DNA of 64,000 bases from Telmatactis stephensoni (Eukaryota; Cnidaria; Anthozoa; Actiniaria; Isophelliidae): NCBI GenBank assembly GCA_029948255.1, contig JALIZF010001913.1, positions 1,364,001-1,428,000 on the forward strand, given 5' to 3'. The notes below the pieces were generated by a model. That model saw only the letters and a list, made by a program, of their open reading frames with translations, was not told the DNA's origin and did not search any database. Each line of letters starts with the position of its first letter. Within the stretch, counting starts at the first letter, position 1. A program made the translations under genes and the position numbers. Positions 29,701 to 40,416 of this stretch are shown here, one piece after another.

Positions 29701-32176
29701 GTGGATTCAACGACGGCCCCACGTGTAGACAATCGTTGAGCGAAACTCCCTTCTTACCCTCTCGTGATGACGCATCGTAAACTATCCTCACCTTCGTAGT
29801 AACCGCGTCTCTTCTAACTACAGGATGATGTGGAAGATAATGTACCGCATTGTTGCCATCTACACTCGTAACTATTTCAATGATACCTGACTTTAGCTGA
29901 TCCCTTATTACAGCTCCATACTCCTCTAAAATCGTCGGCTCCTTTCTCAATCGTTTCATCGTACCCTTCAATCTACACATACTATTTTCATGGTTAGTGG
30001 GTAACCTCGCGTGACCTTCTCTCCACGGGAGTTTGACAGAATACCGGCTGCCATTGAACTCAATACTATCAAGAAACCCTTCTTGTACCTTATCCTCTTC
30101 TCGAATTCCTAAGCTCTCAAAATCCCATAGCTTACCTAGACATTGTTCTATCTTCCGGTTCCCATCAACAACACAATTTGCCTGTACCTCGTCAATCTGA
30201 CCATCAGAAACACGTGACAACACCCAACCAAGTTTGGTTTCCACAGCTACAGGCTCGTTAGGATTACCCTTGACCACCTTGCCTGTCTGAAACTGCCACA
30301 GGTAATCTGCCCCGACCAACAATCCTATTTCCACGTCGTTCTCTAGCCGCCCAACGTCGGACAACCATAATCCTTGTAAATGCGCGTACTCAGTTTTAAC
30401 TATATCCAGTCTTTCCCGACTCACTTCCGTTATCTCCGGGACAACACACGCTTCAACCTTTACCCCTTCTCCGCCACGCACAGACTCAACAACAACGTCA
30501 ACAATCTCCCTCTCCCTTGTACAAGACTTTACACCACCAAACGAGTTAACCCCTAACCATTCTCTCCTCACAACCTTGAGACCCAGGGATTTAACTAAAT
30601 TATCGGTAACAAAGGTTCTTTGACTTCCGGAGTCAAATAGCACTCTCACTTTGCCCTCCCTTTCTCCCTTAACCTGGGCAAAAGCCGTCTGCAGAGCAGC
30701 ACCATTAACATTCACATTCATGACATTCTTTGTAGAGTTTTCCGCCTCTACGCTGTTTTGTACATCCTTGGCCTCTGACGCACACATTGAACCAACATTC
30801 TTTGTAGAGTTTTCCGCCTCTGCGCTATTTTGTACATTCCTGGCCTCTGACACACACATTGAACCAACATTCACACCCGCTCCCGGCGCGGCTTCCCCTG
30901 ACCTATCACACAACGCTACGTGATGATCATTATTGCATAATTTACATTTCTTATAATCCTTACAATCTCTGGCCTTATGGCCCTTATCTAAACATCTAAA
31001 ACATCGAGCATACTTATATATAATGTTCTTACGTTCCTTCAAACCTTGTATCTTTTTGCAGTCTTCATGGGTGTGATCTCCCAAGCAAAACGCACATCTA
31101 GGTGCTTGTGATCTTGTTACCAATGCGCTTGCTGAGTTCATACTTGAGCCAGGAGCTCTCCTTGGACGAAATCCTTCGTTGCGTGATCTCTCGTACTGAC
31201 TTGGCGATCTCTGAACTTGAGAACGAATGTTATGTTCTTCTCTAAGTGTCAGTTCCTTACTAAATGATTCGAGCATCTGTTGCATGTTCCACGACAAATA
31301 ATCCTCACCCCTGGTGACGGTCAATCTAAGGTTGACTGGCAATTTCTCTATTAACATCGGTACCACTATACCTTGGTAGCTCTCTGGTGCAGCTCCAAGA
31401 GCCTTTAAACCTCGGTAGTGGGTTTCAATTGTGTCGTACATCTCCCTGAGTTTAACGATGTCGCGCTCTCCTTGCAAAGGAGGGATATTCATCAATTTAG
31501 TGACATGCGATCGCTGAATGGCGTTAGTTCTACCAAATCTTTTCTTCAAGACATCAACTGCTTCTTCGTAGTTGACATTCGTCAGTGCAAATCCCGCGAT
31601 CGCTGACTTGGCGGGTTCATCTAACAGCCCACGTAGGTAGTTAAATTTGTCTACGTTCGAAAGTCTACTGTTGTTGTGAACTGAGCTCTCGAACGCGTCC
31701 CAAAACTCCTGCCAATGTTCAAGCTGGCCATCGAATTTTACTATTTCCAACTTCGGCAACCTTGCTTTCACTGCCACGTGGCCTATAGAGGGTTGCGAAC
31801 TTAGCAGGGGCGTTCCCGAGTTTGTTGAACTCTCCACTAACTCGTCTAACTCTAGAATGACTTTCTGTAGTTCCATACGGAGGTTGCCAGCCATTTCCAA
31901 CTCTTCATCGAGTTCTTCGTCGTCCTTTTCAGCCATTAAAGACAATACTTCGTCATCAAGTTTACTCAAACAATCAATTCTCTCTTTCAACGATGCCTTT
32001 ACCTTAAGAATGTCGACCCTTGAACATTCCTTAGTGCACTTCCTTGCCTCGTCTACAAGCTTTTTGGTAAATTTAGCGTGGCTGTTCCTTATTCTAAGCT
32101 TCTTTCTTAGTTCCATATCATTCTCCTCAAATCCATCGCTTGATGCTTTCTTCTTGGATTTCCTTGTAGTTGGCAT
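26708..32176 (-). CDS. BEL/Pao gag-pol polyprotein
   Basis: One frame of 1822 residues from the start MPTTRKSKKK (32176). The frame is open 63 codons further up into the 5' LTR, but that part crosses the primer site. Domains in order: coiled N-terminus; gag DUF1759 (LPKLEIVKFDGQLEHWQEFW, about 31750); Cys/His knuckles (CFRCLDKGHKARDC, then CKLCNNDHHVALC, about 30900-31000); retropepsin-like protease (LFDSGSQRTFVT, about 30640); reverse transcriptase (TADIEKAFLNVEV and FYVDDLVTG, about 29400); RNase H region (IPRLELMAARIL); integrase zinc motif HHSG...CVVCKRLEG; rve core (GVDFAGPLY, SDNAKTF, WWGGFFERMV); DUF5641-like tail. All key residues looked for are present, so it is potentially active. 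A gag-protease linker holds a 24-residue tandem duplication. Confidence 0.92.
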   Translation of the reverse strand: MPTTRKSKKKASSDGFEENDMELRKKLRIRNSHAKFTKKLVDEARKCTKECSRVDILKVKASLKERIDCLSKLDDEVLSLMAEKDDEELDEELEMAGNLRMELQKVILELDELVESSTNSGTPLLSSQPSIGHVAVKARLPKLEIVKFDGQLEHWQEFWDAFESSVHNNSRLSNVDKFNYLRGLLDEPAKSAIAGFALTNVNYEEAVDVLKKRFGRTNAIQRSHVTKLMNIPPLQGERDIVKLREMYDTIETHYRGLKALGAAPESYQGIVVPMLIEKLPVNLRLTVTRGEDYLSWNMQQMLESFSKELTLREEHNIRSQVQRSPSQYERSRNEGFRPRRAPGSSMNSASALVTRSQAPRCAFCLGDHTHEDCKKIQGLKERKNIIYKYARCFRCLDKGHKARDCKDYKKCKLCNNDHHVALCDRSGEAAPGAGVNVGSMCVSEARNVQNSAEAENSTKNVGSMCASEAKDVQNSVEAENSTKNVMNVNVNGAALQTAFAQVKGEREGKVRVLFDSGSQRTFVTDNLVKSLGLKVVRREWLGVNSFGGVKSCTREREIVDVVVESVRGGEGVKVEACVVPEITEVSRERLDIVKTEYAHLQGLWLSDVGRLENDVEIGLLVGADYLWQFQTGKVVKGNPNEPVAVETKLGWVLSRVSDGQIDEVQANCVVDGNRKIEQCLGKLWDFESLGIREEDKVQEGFLDSIEFNGSRYSVKLPWREGHARLPTNHENSMCRLKGTMKRLRKEPTILEEYGAVIRDQLKSGIIEIVTSVDGNNAVHYLPHHPVVRRDAVTTKVRIVYDASSREGKKGVSLNDCLHVGPSLNPLLYDILLRFRMFNVAVTADIEKAFLNVEVDEGDRDYLRFLWPENPQDVNSDIVVYRFCRVVFGLNASPFLLNGTMRHHFGKYLSVDPQFVEKMISSFYVDDLVTGEDSVESALELKSKATTRLREGGFTLRKWVTNSDELRQELEKSEPLEHDSGEESFAKSSLGVVSTKGWHKVLGMSWDTDQDKFQFDFGRITEKAASLPLTKRSVLSIVASLYDPLGMVSPIVVAAKILFQEMCVSGLGWDEEVSQDEEKKWVRWIEGLKRTGTIEICRNVGGNPSKQCYLHGFADASKKAYCAAVYLVCETGGEWSAKLLTSKTRVAPLKETTIPRLELMAARILAKLVDKVKEDLSSVIKLSRVVLWSDSMTVLYWLSNNINLKQFVSNRVEEILKLTKDCEWKHCPGLENPADLGSRGVSADALAESALWWKGPPWLVSNENEWPSGRVEKTVEGSEEERIAVSVAVDNERSSGVSVVVDINKFSSLSRLIKVTAWVKRFVSNLRKARQLRLRGALTRDELVDAETIWVKSVQLGVKHESRFEDVQKKLGVVEVRGVLRCKGRLCNAELKGEGLTPILLPRGHRFTELVVVDCHQRVHHSGTRATLVELRSRFWVPKGRQVVKGLVGKCVVCKRLEGLAYPPAPAADLPEFRVRQAEPFSKVGVDFAGPLYYKSVKSKMAKCYVVLYTCCVTRAVHLDLIRDLRAGTFRRSLKRFAARRGTPSLIVSDNAKTFKATARALREMCEDPNNRAYLEENRIDWRFNLAKSPWWGGFFERMVRCVKRCLRKTLGSAKFSFDELLTVLVEVEGTLNSRPLTYVYNEVGLEALTPTHLMYGRRLKTMPEQVSIQEDETNVTLKKRFRYVARKLQHFWNRWKNEYLAELREHHNCSKGASQSKKVEIGDVVMVMDEDKKRNEWKMGVVERVIQGRDGVARGAIVRLATKGKHVHLSRPIEKLFPVEIKEEPGGQEPCQENERTAVRPRRAAANEALSRMKVYEMLDLE

Positions 32177-32258
32177 GATCCTTGACGCTTTACAATCCAA
32201 CAACAATCTCTTGTTAAACTCCTCCAAATCCTTTAATACAGCACGATTCAGTACACAG

Positions 32259-32276
32259 ATCCGGCTCGAAGGACCA
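32259..32276 (-). promoter_or_regulatory. Primer-binding site, tRNA-Tyr type
   Basis: On the + strand ATCCGGCTCGAAGGACCA equals an 18-base tRNA 3' end including CCA. The acceptor strand TCGAAGG fits metazoan tRNA-Tyr, which begins CCTTCGA. It is 3 bp inside the 5' LTR. Confidence 0.75.
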
Positions 32277-32279
32277 CTA

Positions 32280-32635
32280 TGTCGGGAACCCACCCGACGG
32301 CACCACTGAATCGAGTCACAACCACGATCTTGGGGACTGTATTTTATTCCTTCACGTTCACTCACGATTTTACAATCAACAATCTGATCTTAGTTACAAG
32401 AGTATGGGTTTTATAGCTATAGTTTCAGGATGTAATTTAATACACTAACAATGAGGCGTGTTTGCCTAGAGATTAAATCAGTTTACAACATATTTCTTAC
32501 TGACAGCTTCCCTTGCACCCAGATTTCTAGCATTTTACACATTGCTATTTTTGCTTCTCTTATTATACATGTCAGTTATCTGAAGATTAACGGACTTACT
32601 CTAAACGGATTACATTACCTTAAAGTATCACGACA
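32280..32635 (-). repeat. 5' LTR of the BEL/Pao element
   Basis: 356 bp matching the 3' LTR at 26331-26686. It drives transcription toward lower coordinates. Confidence 0.93.
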
Positions 32636-32640
32636 CAGAA

Positions 32641-33689
32641 GGAAGGAAATCTACCATTTACAAAGGTTTATTTACAACAAACATATATAGTATAACATAA
32701 TTATTTAATTGTGAAAGTTTTTAAAAGATATAATACCGAAGATGTAATACCGTATCTGCCAGATCATGAGTTTTCCTTATTTTCTTGAGTAATGACTTGA
32801 GATTTCATTCTCTTTGTACTTTATCTCTTAAACTGTTCCATAACTAATTTGGTGTGTTGTATCTGATTGAGTTCAATCTGTAGGTAGTGGAGAAAAGTCT
32901 TGGAAGTGTTAATTAGCTTCTGGCTTTATCTTAAGTTTTTGATGTTCTGTCTTTTGTGTAACAATTCACTATTGTAAGTTGGTGCTAGTTCATGCAGTGC
33001 TCTATAAACAGATGTACCCATATTCTTCTGTTAGCCAAGCTCAGCATGCTAATCTTCTGTAGCAATTTTCACAGTGTATTCAGCAGTCTTGTCATCTAAT
33101 TCAAACTTCAGTGCTCTTTCATTTAGTTCTTTCTTGGCTCGGTTTCTCTTTCCACAATGGTTCCATTACTCCCGATCAGTACAAGAAGTGTGACAAAATG
33201 TAAGCTTGATATAATAAGTGCTTTTCATATTTGTCAATAGTAGCTTTTCATTTCTGTTCCAATCTTGGTTATTTGTTTGTTGAATTTCACTTTTGTGTCT
33301 TTTCCTATATCGACCTGCACATGAATGTAGAAATTTTCTTATTGTATCAACACACATAGGAATTTCTTAGTGTATCGACCGACACGTAGAAATATTCTTC
33401 AGTTAGGTGCAGTCCTCGAAGTAGGACCTTTGCGTAGGTTTTCTTGTTTATATTAATTTTTGTTTTCCCTTTATTATTATGGCTGCAATTCAAGCAGTGC
33501 CGAGAAAACAAACAAGTTCCCAAGTTTATTGAAGTTTTTAATTAACCAGAAAAAGGCAATGGGATATGATGGAGCAGATCTGCATGCCACCACTGCCTCA
33601 TCAAGATCAATTGTTTAAACCCATTTCACAACTGGAAAAGAGAACAATGAAGAAAAAAAACAACAAAACCTGGAGAAGTAAACAAACCA
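32641..33689. other. Gene-free AT-rich stretch
   Basis: No gene, repeat array or RNA is recognised. Some CGACCGACAC and ATGTAGAAAT words repeat near 33300-33390. Confidence 0.5.
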
Positions 33690-35400
33690 GAAACTGTTGG
33701 ACATTCCATCCGTGACTGCAAAAAAGAAAGAAAACGCGGAGGAAATGGCTGTACCTTAAGTCATCACAAAACCCAGCTGCACGAAGAGAAGAAAGATGAA
33801 ACCCTAAACGAGTCGCAAACGAAAGATCACGGCGTTTCAGTTTGCAAAAACTCTGACTTCAGTGTTGCATGCATCCTTCAACATCAGAATATTAAAACTC
33901 CCAAAGGCTCAGTTAATGTTCTATGGACAATGCCGCCTCATTATGTTTTATCACCTTTGATAAAGCTAAAACAGAACAATTACAAGGAAAAGACGTAGAG
34001 TTATCTATAGTGACTATTGACAGCAAAGTTGAAAAACTGACTTCTGAGAAATATATATTGCCTCTTGTTGACGAAGAAGGAATTACTGTGAATATTACTG
34101 CTTATGGAACTGAAAAGATCACATCAGATATTCCTCATATTAATATTGATGGCGTAATTCACTTATTTGAAGGAGTATACAAAGAGGATATTTCAAGACC
34201 TACTGGACTGGTAGATGTTCTAATTGGCTACAGTTATGCAGGACTACATCCACAGCCAGAACAAAAATCAGAGCACTTACAACAGACTACTCAAGAACCA
34301 ATTTGGAAAATGCATCGGTGGATCTCATCCAGATTTAGCTGAAAGTAACGTTCAAATCAACCATGCCTGTGTGTCTACAGTATCAACAGTTAGCATTGAA
34401 GATTTCTACAAGATTGAAAATCTTGGCATCGCTTGTTCACCTCAGTGTGGAGGATGCAAATGTGTAACTAAGAATCTGGTACTAAGAATTGCACTTTGAA
34501 AGAAGAATGCGAAAGAATCCTTAGATTCGATGATCAAAATAACGAGTGGACAGCAAATTATCCTTGGATTTAATTAAGATCCTTCCAACCTTTCAGATAA
34601 CAAGTCAATCACCATCAAGATGTTGGAGTCCACTGAAAAAAAGATTGCTGAAAAATCCTAATCATGCCAAGTCTTCCAAGAACAGATCCAGGGTATGATA
34701 TCAAGAAATGTCACTTGTAAGTTAACAGCAGAAGAGCTTACTCTTACGATGGACCAGTTTACTACATTGCACATCATGAGGTGTTGCGCCCAGAGTCCAA
34801 ATCTACACCAGTACGCATAGTATTCAATAGCAGTGCTAACTATAACAGTCATGCATTAAATCAATACTGGGCCAAGGAACCTGACCTACTCAACAACCTT
34901 TTGGCAGTACTCTTACGATTCAGAGAAGATGAGATCGCGTTTGTAGGCGACATAAAGAAAATGTACTATTCTGTCAAGATCGAACTATTGGATCAACACA
35001 CTCAACGTTTCTTATGGAAAGACAGGCACGTAAACAGGGATCCCGACATTTATGTCATTCAAAGTGTTTCATTTGGTGATAGGCCATCTAGTACTATCGC
35101 ATCACTTGCTCTATGAAAGACCGCAGAAATGAATCAAGAAAAGTATCCTCAAGCAGTGGAGATGATCACAGATAATACCTACATGGATATTATTGACAGT
35201 GTTTAGTAATAAACATGAAGCAAAGAATATTATTGACCAACGATATTGAAGAACTTGTGAAGAAGGGAGGATTTAACATCAAATGCTGGACAACGTCTCG
35301 TGGGTATACAAATTTCAACAAGGAAGCTGTTATAATTGATCCAACTTCAAGTTGTTCACCTCAAGTCTACCACACTACAAGGACTAGGCCCACTTAAAAC
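33690..35400 (+). pseudogene. Old, broken BEL/Pao gag-pol remnant
   Basis: Fragments appear in the right order but different frames. They are a gag knuckle (GHSIRDCKK ... CTLSHH, 33695-33780), a protease-region piece (VDVLIGYSYAGL, about 34210), the pre-RT motif ACSPQCGGCKC (about 34435) and reverse transcriptase (PVRIVFNSSA, then AFVGDIKKMYYSVKI, 34800-34985). Stops and shifts lie between them, and no LTRs are seen. It is on the opposite strand to the young copy and belongs to a different lineage. Confidence 0.8.
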
Positions 35401-35817
35401 CAAGTTGTGATGGACAAGAAGTTGTTCATCTCAAGCTGTCTTGAAAACCCGTTGGTGGGACAGAACAGGCAGCAGACTTGTTTGTGGTTTCCAAGACTGA
35501 AGGTTTAATGTTCACTCACTGATGTTAATTACAGTCTAATTGATACTAATTACCTATTCTATTGATGACATCATAGATTGTCTAATCATCTAAACAGGAA
35601 ACCCTATATATTTATGACACAAGCCTACCACACTACAAGGACTAGACCCCCTTAAAACAAAGTTGTGATGGACAAGAAGTTGTTCACCTCAAGCCTACCA
35701 CACTACAAGGACTAGACCCCCTTAAAACCAAGTTGTGATGGACAAGAAGTTGTTCACCTCAAGCCTACCACACTACAAGGACTAGACCCCCTTCAAACCA
35801 AGTTGTGATGGACAAGA
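35354..35817. repeat. 70-bp tandem repeat with a displaced copy
   Basis: Units starting GCCTACCACACTACAAGGAC begin at 35623, 35693 and 35763 (2.8 copies, nearly identical). A further diverged copy lies at 35367-35436. The purpose is unknown; it overlaps the end of the broken retroelement. Confidence 0.8.
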
Positions 35818-38800
35818 CCTCGCACTATTTGACATTTTCCTTGTATATTTTCGACAATTTTGGAAACAAATCCCGCTAAAAGTGTTTTATAAATTGTTTG
35901 AATAAAAAGAAGAATTTGACGTAAGTGCATTTTGACTGTTTTCTGCCAAACTGAAAATTTGCACTAAATTCCCTTTTTTTCTGCACCAGATGAGGTTGGT
36001 CAATGCGTGCAAAGCACTATGGTCGATCTTCAATTTTCTAGTCTTCTCTGACGGTCGAACTGTGAGGATCTCCGTGCTTCAAAATATTTGCGAAACTGTC
36101 TTCGTTTGGTGTTAGTAGACAGCATGAAAAGTATGAACAACTTATGTTTATGTAAAAAGTAATCTGCTTTTGTGAGAATAACATGAAGAAATACATGTGG
36201 CAGAGAACATCTGATATCAAATCACTGAGTTAGCTAGTTTGGTCATAGGCAAGTATAATTGAATAATATTGTGCCCAAATCGTTATGATGTTGATTTTCA
36301 ATGAAAAACAAACTAGTCGTCTAATCTGTGAAGACTTCTGGAAAAAATTTTTTGGAAAAAACATCACTTCACCTTTACAAAGTTGTGCAATCAAGCGAAA
36401 AGAGCGGGAAAATGAAAACATGCAGGCAAGCCAACATTTTTCATATCCATTGAAAATGCTGTGAATGTAGCCTTCTATCGTTTTGATAGATAGATAGATA
36501 CTTTTATTTAAGCAGGGTAAACGATTCAGAAAATTACAAAGAATTGAGTGTTATCAACTGGTGCCCTTTTGTTTTAATTACGCTTCTACATGCATGATTA
36601 TATTTGATTTTTGAGCTTTAGCTTCATCCTTTTCGCAAAGCTACGAAGCACCACACGGGCGCGTTCAGTAGCTAGCTTGTTGTGCAAGACCACGACAACA
36701 CTTTCTCTGATCGTACCTATCAAAATCCTCAAATATATGACAGTTAAGAGCTTCTTTGTAATTTTGAACAGCAAGATAAATTCATATTTCATGGAATATA
36801 AAAAAAGCACTTTGAAATCGAATGGTTCGTAAATAGGTATTCTGATCGGCTGATTGGTTGTCTTGAATGACTAGCAAATTATTTTTAAGTGCGCAGATAA
36901 AATATTTGATTTTTTATGCATTGCGCTGGTTGGATGGTATCTCCAGTTTTTCATCATGACAAATCAGTTACCACACAAAATTCTTGAAATCGAAATTAGA
37001 AAGGTTAGGTAATTAGAAAGGTTCATATCCATTGCTTTTTAGCTCGGCAAAAACTAGAGAGAGAAAAATTGAACTGGAGCTGAAGAGAAAAGCTCAAAAA
37101 ACAAAGCGCTAATGCTAAAAATGGAGTTAAAAGCAGAGTAAACAAGTTTTATTTGCAGCCATTTCATTAACAACGAAAGATGTTGTTTTGACTTTCTTTT
37201 CACACTTGTCGTTTTCGTACAACTTTGTGAGTGGAAGTTTCCGTAAGATTTATTTCTTAATAATTCGTTCTTGTTTTCCCCAAATGTCTTTTTAGTTTTT
37301 AGTCGTGGATGCAGTCCGTGAAACCCGTTTTGACGGTTATGATCACTTTCCCTCAATTCCACGTTACACTTTAAAACCTAAAACAACAATGTAACATGCA
37401 AATTTTATTTTTAGTGCCATTCTGTCTCACTGCATTGTCATTGACGCCATTACCAATCTGTTTTCCTTGTTCTCGTGTCACACAAAACTATCAGTATCTC
37501 AAAAATGCTTGGATGTGGGGTTATGTGGGGTTCACTTTTTAAATAGAACATACATTTTTCTAATAATTTCAGATGTTACAGTGAATCCACACACAATAAT
37601 AATTGAGAAAAATACATTATTTCGGGTCTCCCTTTTTGGCTTGACAATGATTTACGTAATTGGAATCGAAAAGAGTGCGAATCTCGTTTAATTTTTCGCG
37701 GCTAACGTTTATCATATGCTTTAACATTTTTACACCAGTACCATGTATGCATATTGAGATGATTTCCAGGCAGAAACAGTATTTGTATAAGAAGAAATGA
37801 AAATAGACATGCATTTTCGGGAAGCTTATCCGTCGATTTTGCTTTTTTTTAAATGAAATCATGTCAACAGGGAGAATGTTGAAATCATGAAATGTTTGAA
37901 ATCGGAATGGAATGTTCTTGCCAGTGTTATATATGAATACTACATGAATTGCACCTCAACCAATGCACTTTGTTTAATTAACGACATTCTAGAGGGTGGT
38001 TCTCATGAACACGTGATATAATCTTTAGCGTACTGATATAGTACTATTACAAAGTCGGCTTCCTGGGAGACTAGCTTATAGCGTTGCTTGTAGCTAAAGG
38101 AACTTCCGACGTTAAATACAGAGCTTTACCTGACCTTTAAAGTAACTTTTTTTCTGACTTAATTTATATAGTGTTTTTCATAAACCCGTGAAATTAACAC
38201 ATTAGTCACGAGTAAGAGTGGTTTTTTATTAACCCGTGAAACATAGTGAATCAATGAAAATGTAATAGTCAAAGAACAGCAACAGAATACTGTGCCGGAA
38301 ATTTGGGTGTGTTAATGGGTAGAACACCAAATCAAAGTGGGGTCTTTCTGTATATTCGCCATCGCGCGCGCAAGGCTCTTAGACAATAGAATTCAAACGG
38401 TCCCGTCCGCGTGCACGTCAAAAATCAAATTCTATTGGTAGAGGGACTTGCGCGCGCGATGGCGAAGTTACTAAAAATAGCCTTAGCCGCCATGAACATG
38501 GCACAGACATCAATACTGAGCTTCGCTCTCTTAGTATTATGCTCTCTTGGTTTGGGTGAAAATTGTGCTTTCCCATATATCAATCTCAACATGCAGAAGT
38601 GATTCAGATTCGTCAAAGTTTTTGAAACAGGTATATTTTTACTATTCCCAGTAATGCTTATTTTTGTTATGATTTTTATTTGCCGAAAAACATCGTATAA
38701 AAGGCACAAGCTTGGTCCACTGGGTAGTCCACTAAAGTCTACGACACCCTAAAAGGTACCACATCACTGATCCCCCGCGCGTTTTCGGTGAGAGTCTTTC

Positions 38801-39945
38801 CGCTCCCCCACAACTGTGGGAATGTACTCCAACTACTATACTCTAGAACAAGCAAATTCTAAGGCAGTTTTAGACTTATTGATGTAATTTTAATACAAAA
38901 AGATAACGCAAAGAAATCTTATATTTCGAGGGGGACTATAAAAAATGAAATATTCTTCAGATAATAGAAGACATTTCGATGACGTTGCACAACACCATCA
39001 TGCACATTCTGCAACTTGTTCCAGGAATATAACTTGTCGAAAAACACTGTTTTCAGTTTAGATAGCTAAAACTGCGTTACAGAAAACAATAGGACAGAAC
39101 CAAAACAATCGAAGCTTTTCGTTTGACTCGAGACGCAATTTTTGGAAAGGCTATGAAGCCGATTCTGTTTCTGCTCTAGTGTTCGTTCTAGAACTTCCAG
39201 TAAAATAAAATGTAATAGAGCTAAATCAGAAAGGTTTGAATTTCCTATGCAGAAGTTTGGAAATTAATTGTTGGAGTCAGTTTTGAGAAAAGCGAGTCCG
39301 ACTCCGCTTGCTCAATTTGTGGACACTTGTGCGTAAAAGTCTTCTTTCTTTCCAAGGCTCCAACTCCGCAAAAATTAAAAAAATTGCCTCCAAACGTTTC
39401 AGACAAGTAAAGAGGGTAGTAAACAACTTCTAGCATGAAATCAACTGATATACATGAATATGTTAGTTCTCTACATCGCTTTTCGCTCCGATATTCACAA
39501 TCGCCTTAAAAAATCATATCCCAAATTAAAGACTTTATAACTTGAGATTTGGAAAATAAAATTCCTCGAAGCTCGGTGAAAACTTAGTTCGTACTTGAAA
39601 CAGCAATAGTAAACTTTTTGAGAAATAACCAAAAGTCTGATATATAAGGGATTTCCCCATAATATGCATAAATTAACGCTGAATTCAGGGACACACCTAG
39701 CACCGAAACCTCAATCCTTTAGCTACTATGTGTTAAAACATCTTAAAGGAAATTGGTTTTTAAACCGTTTATTTGTTATCGATTGGTGACCAAAAAAACT
39801 GTTTCCAGACACCTTAAATACTATTACGCACTAAAAAGTTAGTAACTATTTCACGGATAAAGTGCGTGCACTCTATTGCGATGTGTTAAATATTGATTTG
39901 ATATTGATATTGTGAGCTATCGAAAAGGTTTTAAAAAGTGTCTCC
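35818..39945. other. Gene-free part of the nested insert, right side
   Basis: AT-rich sequence without a supported gene. It contains a short GATA run near 36486, a GC-rich foldback at 38366-38463 (listed), and one CCCTAAAAGGTACC unit at 38747-38761 related to the element at 275-677. Short frames of 60-100 codons have no recognisable features. Confidence 0.5.
38366..38550. repeat. GC-rich foldback with conserved flank, copy 1
   Basis: ATCGCGCGCGCAAGGCTCTT is inverted about 95 bp later (GGACTTGCGCGCGCGAT), with AATAGAATT/AATTCTATT inside. The foldback and the 90 bp beyond it recur in inverse orientation at 58075-58268. The 90 bp read as an open, signal-peptide-like frame in both copies (MAKLLKIALA...ILSFALLVL). 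Confidence 0.7.
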
Positions 39946-40416
39946 GCATTCTATTAATCTAATGGCCGATCTGAAAGCCGTTGTATCGGCCGTTTGCCTA
40001 TTCGCACTGTCCGACAAATGCAGCCGATTCCGGGACTCCGACCTGGCCGCAATGTTTTCGGCTGCACTATGTTTGGTTGAAATCGTGGACCGACCGGCCG
40101 GTTTGTTTACAGCCGATGAACAAATCGTGGACCGACCGGCCGGTTTGTTTACAGCCGATGAGCAGCCGATGAGCAGCCGATGTTTACAGCCGATGAGCAG
40201 CCGATGAGCAGCCGATGAAATGATGATGAAAGGATGAGCCGATGAGGCCGGGTCCGGCCGATCGCACGCGTTCGACTCGGTTGGAGCCGTCGGTTGGAGC
40301 CGACGGAGAGCCGACTCATCAGTAAGCCATTTGATTTTGGGGCCGCATATTTGAACCGCATCGGCTTGTTTTGAGCCGGCCGTGTCGGTTCGGTTCGTCC
40401 AGAATACACGATTGAT
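39946..40416. repeat. Right terminal repeat and AGCCG-rich subterminal zone
   Basis: AGCCGATGAGCAGCCGATG, GACCGGCCGGTTTGTTTACA (twice) and other AGCCG words fill 39960-40370. The 47-bp terminal repeat ends at 40416. They are inverted relative to the left end. A reading frame running through here from the viral gene is accidental. Confidence 0.7.

Larger units (their letters stand above)
26331..32635 (-). mobile_element. Complete BEL/Pao LTR retrotransposon
   Basis: This 6.3-kb element in minus orientation has two 356-bp LTRs that look identical, TG...CA ends, a 5-bp target duplication, a primer-binding site, a polypurine tract and one uninterrupted gag-pol frame. Identical LTRs mean a very recent insertion. 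It sits inside the nested insert, so it is one of the youngest events in the window. Confidence 0.93.
21167..40416. mobile_element. 19.2-kb nested insert bounded by inverted repeats, class unknown
   Basis: GGATCAATCGTGTATTCTGG and the following bases to GGCTCAA (47 bp) at the left are exactly inverted at the right end. Inside each end, about 400 bp are packed with CGGCT (left) or AGCCG (right), so the two subterminal zones are mirror images, as in some large DNA transposons. No transposase was recognised between them, and no clean target duplication was found. A large non-autonomous element, two ends of different copies, or a rearrangement remain possible. Confidence 0.6.

Noticed and set aside
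39931..40416. Long minus-strand extension of the viral fragment into the AGCCG zone
   Set aside because: The sequence is transposon subterminal repeat, so the extra residues are accidental.
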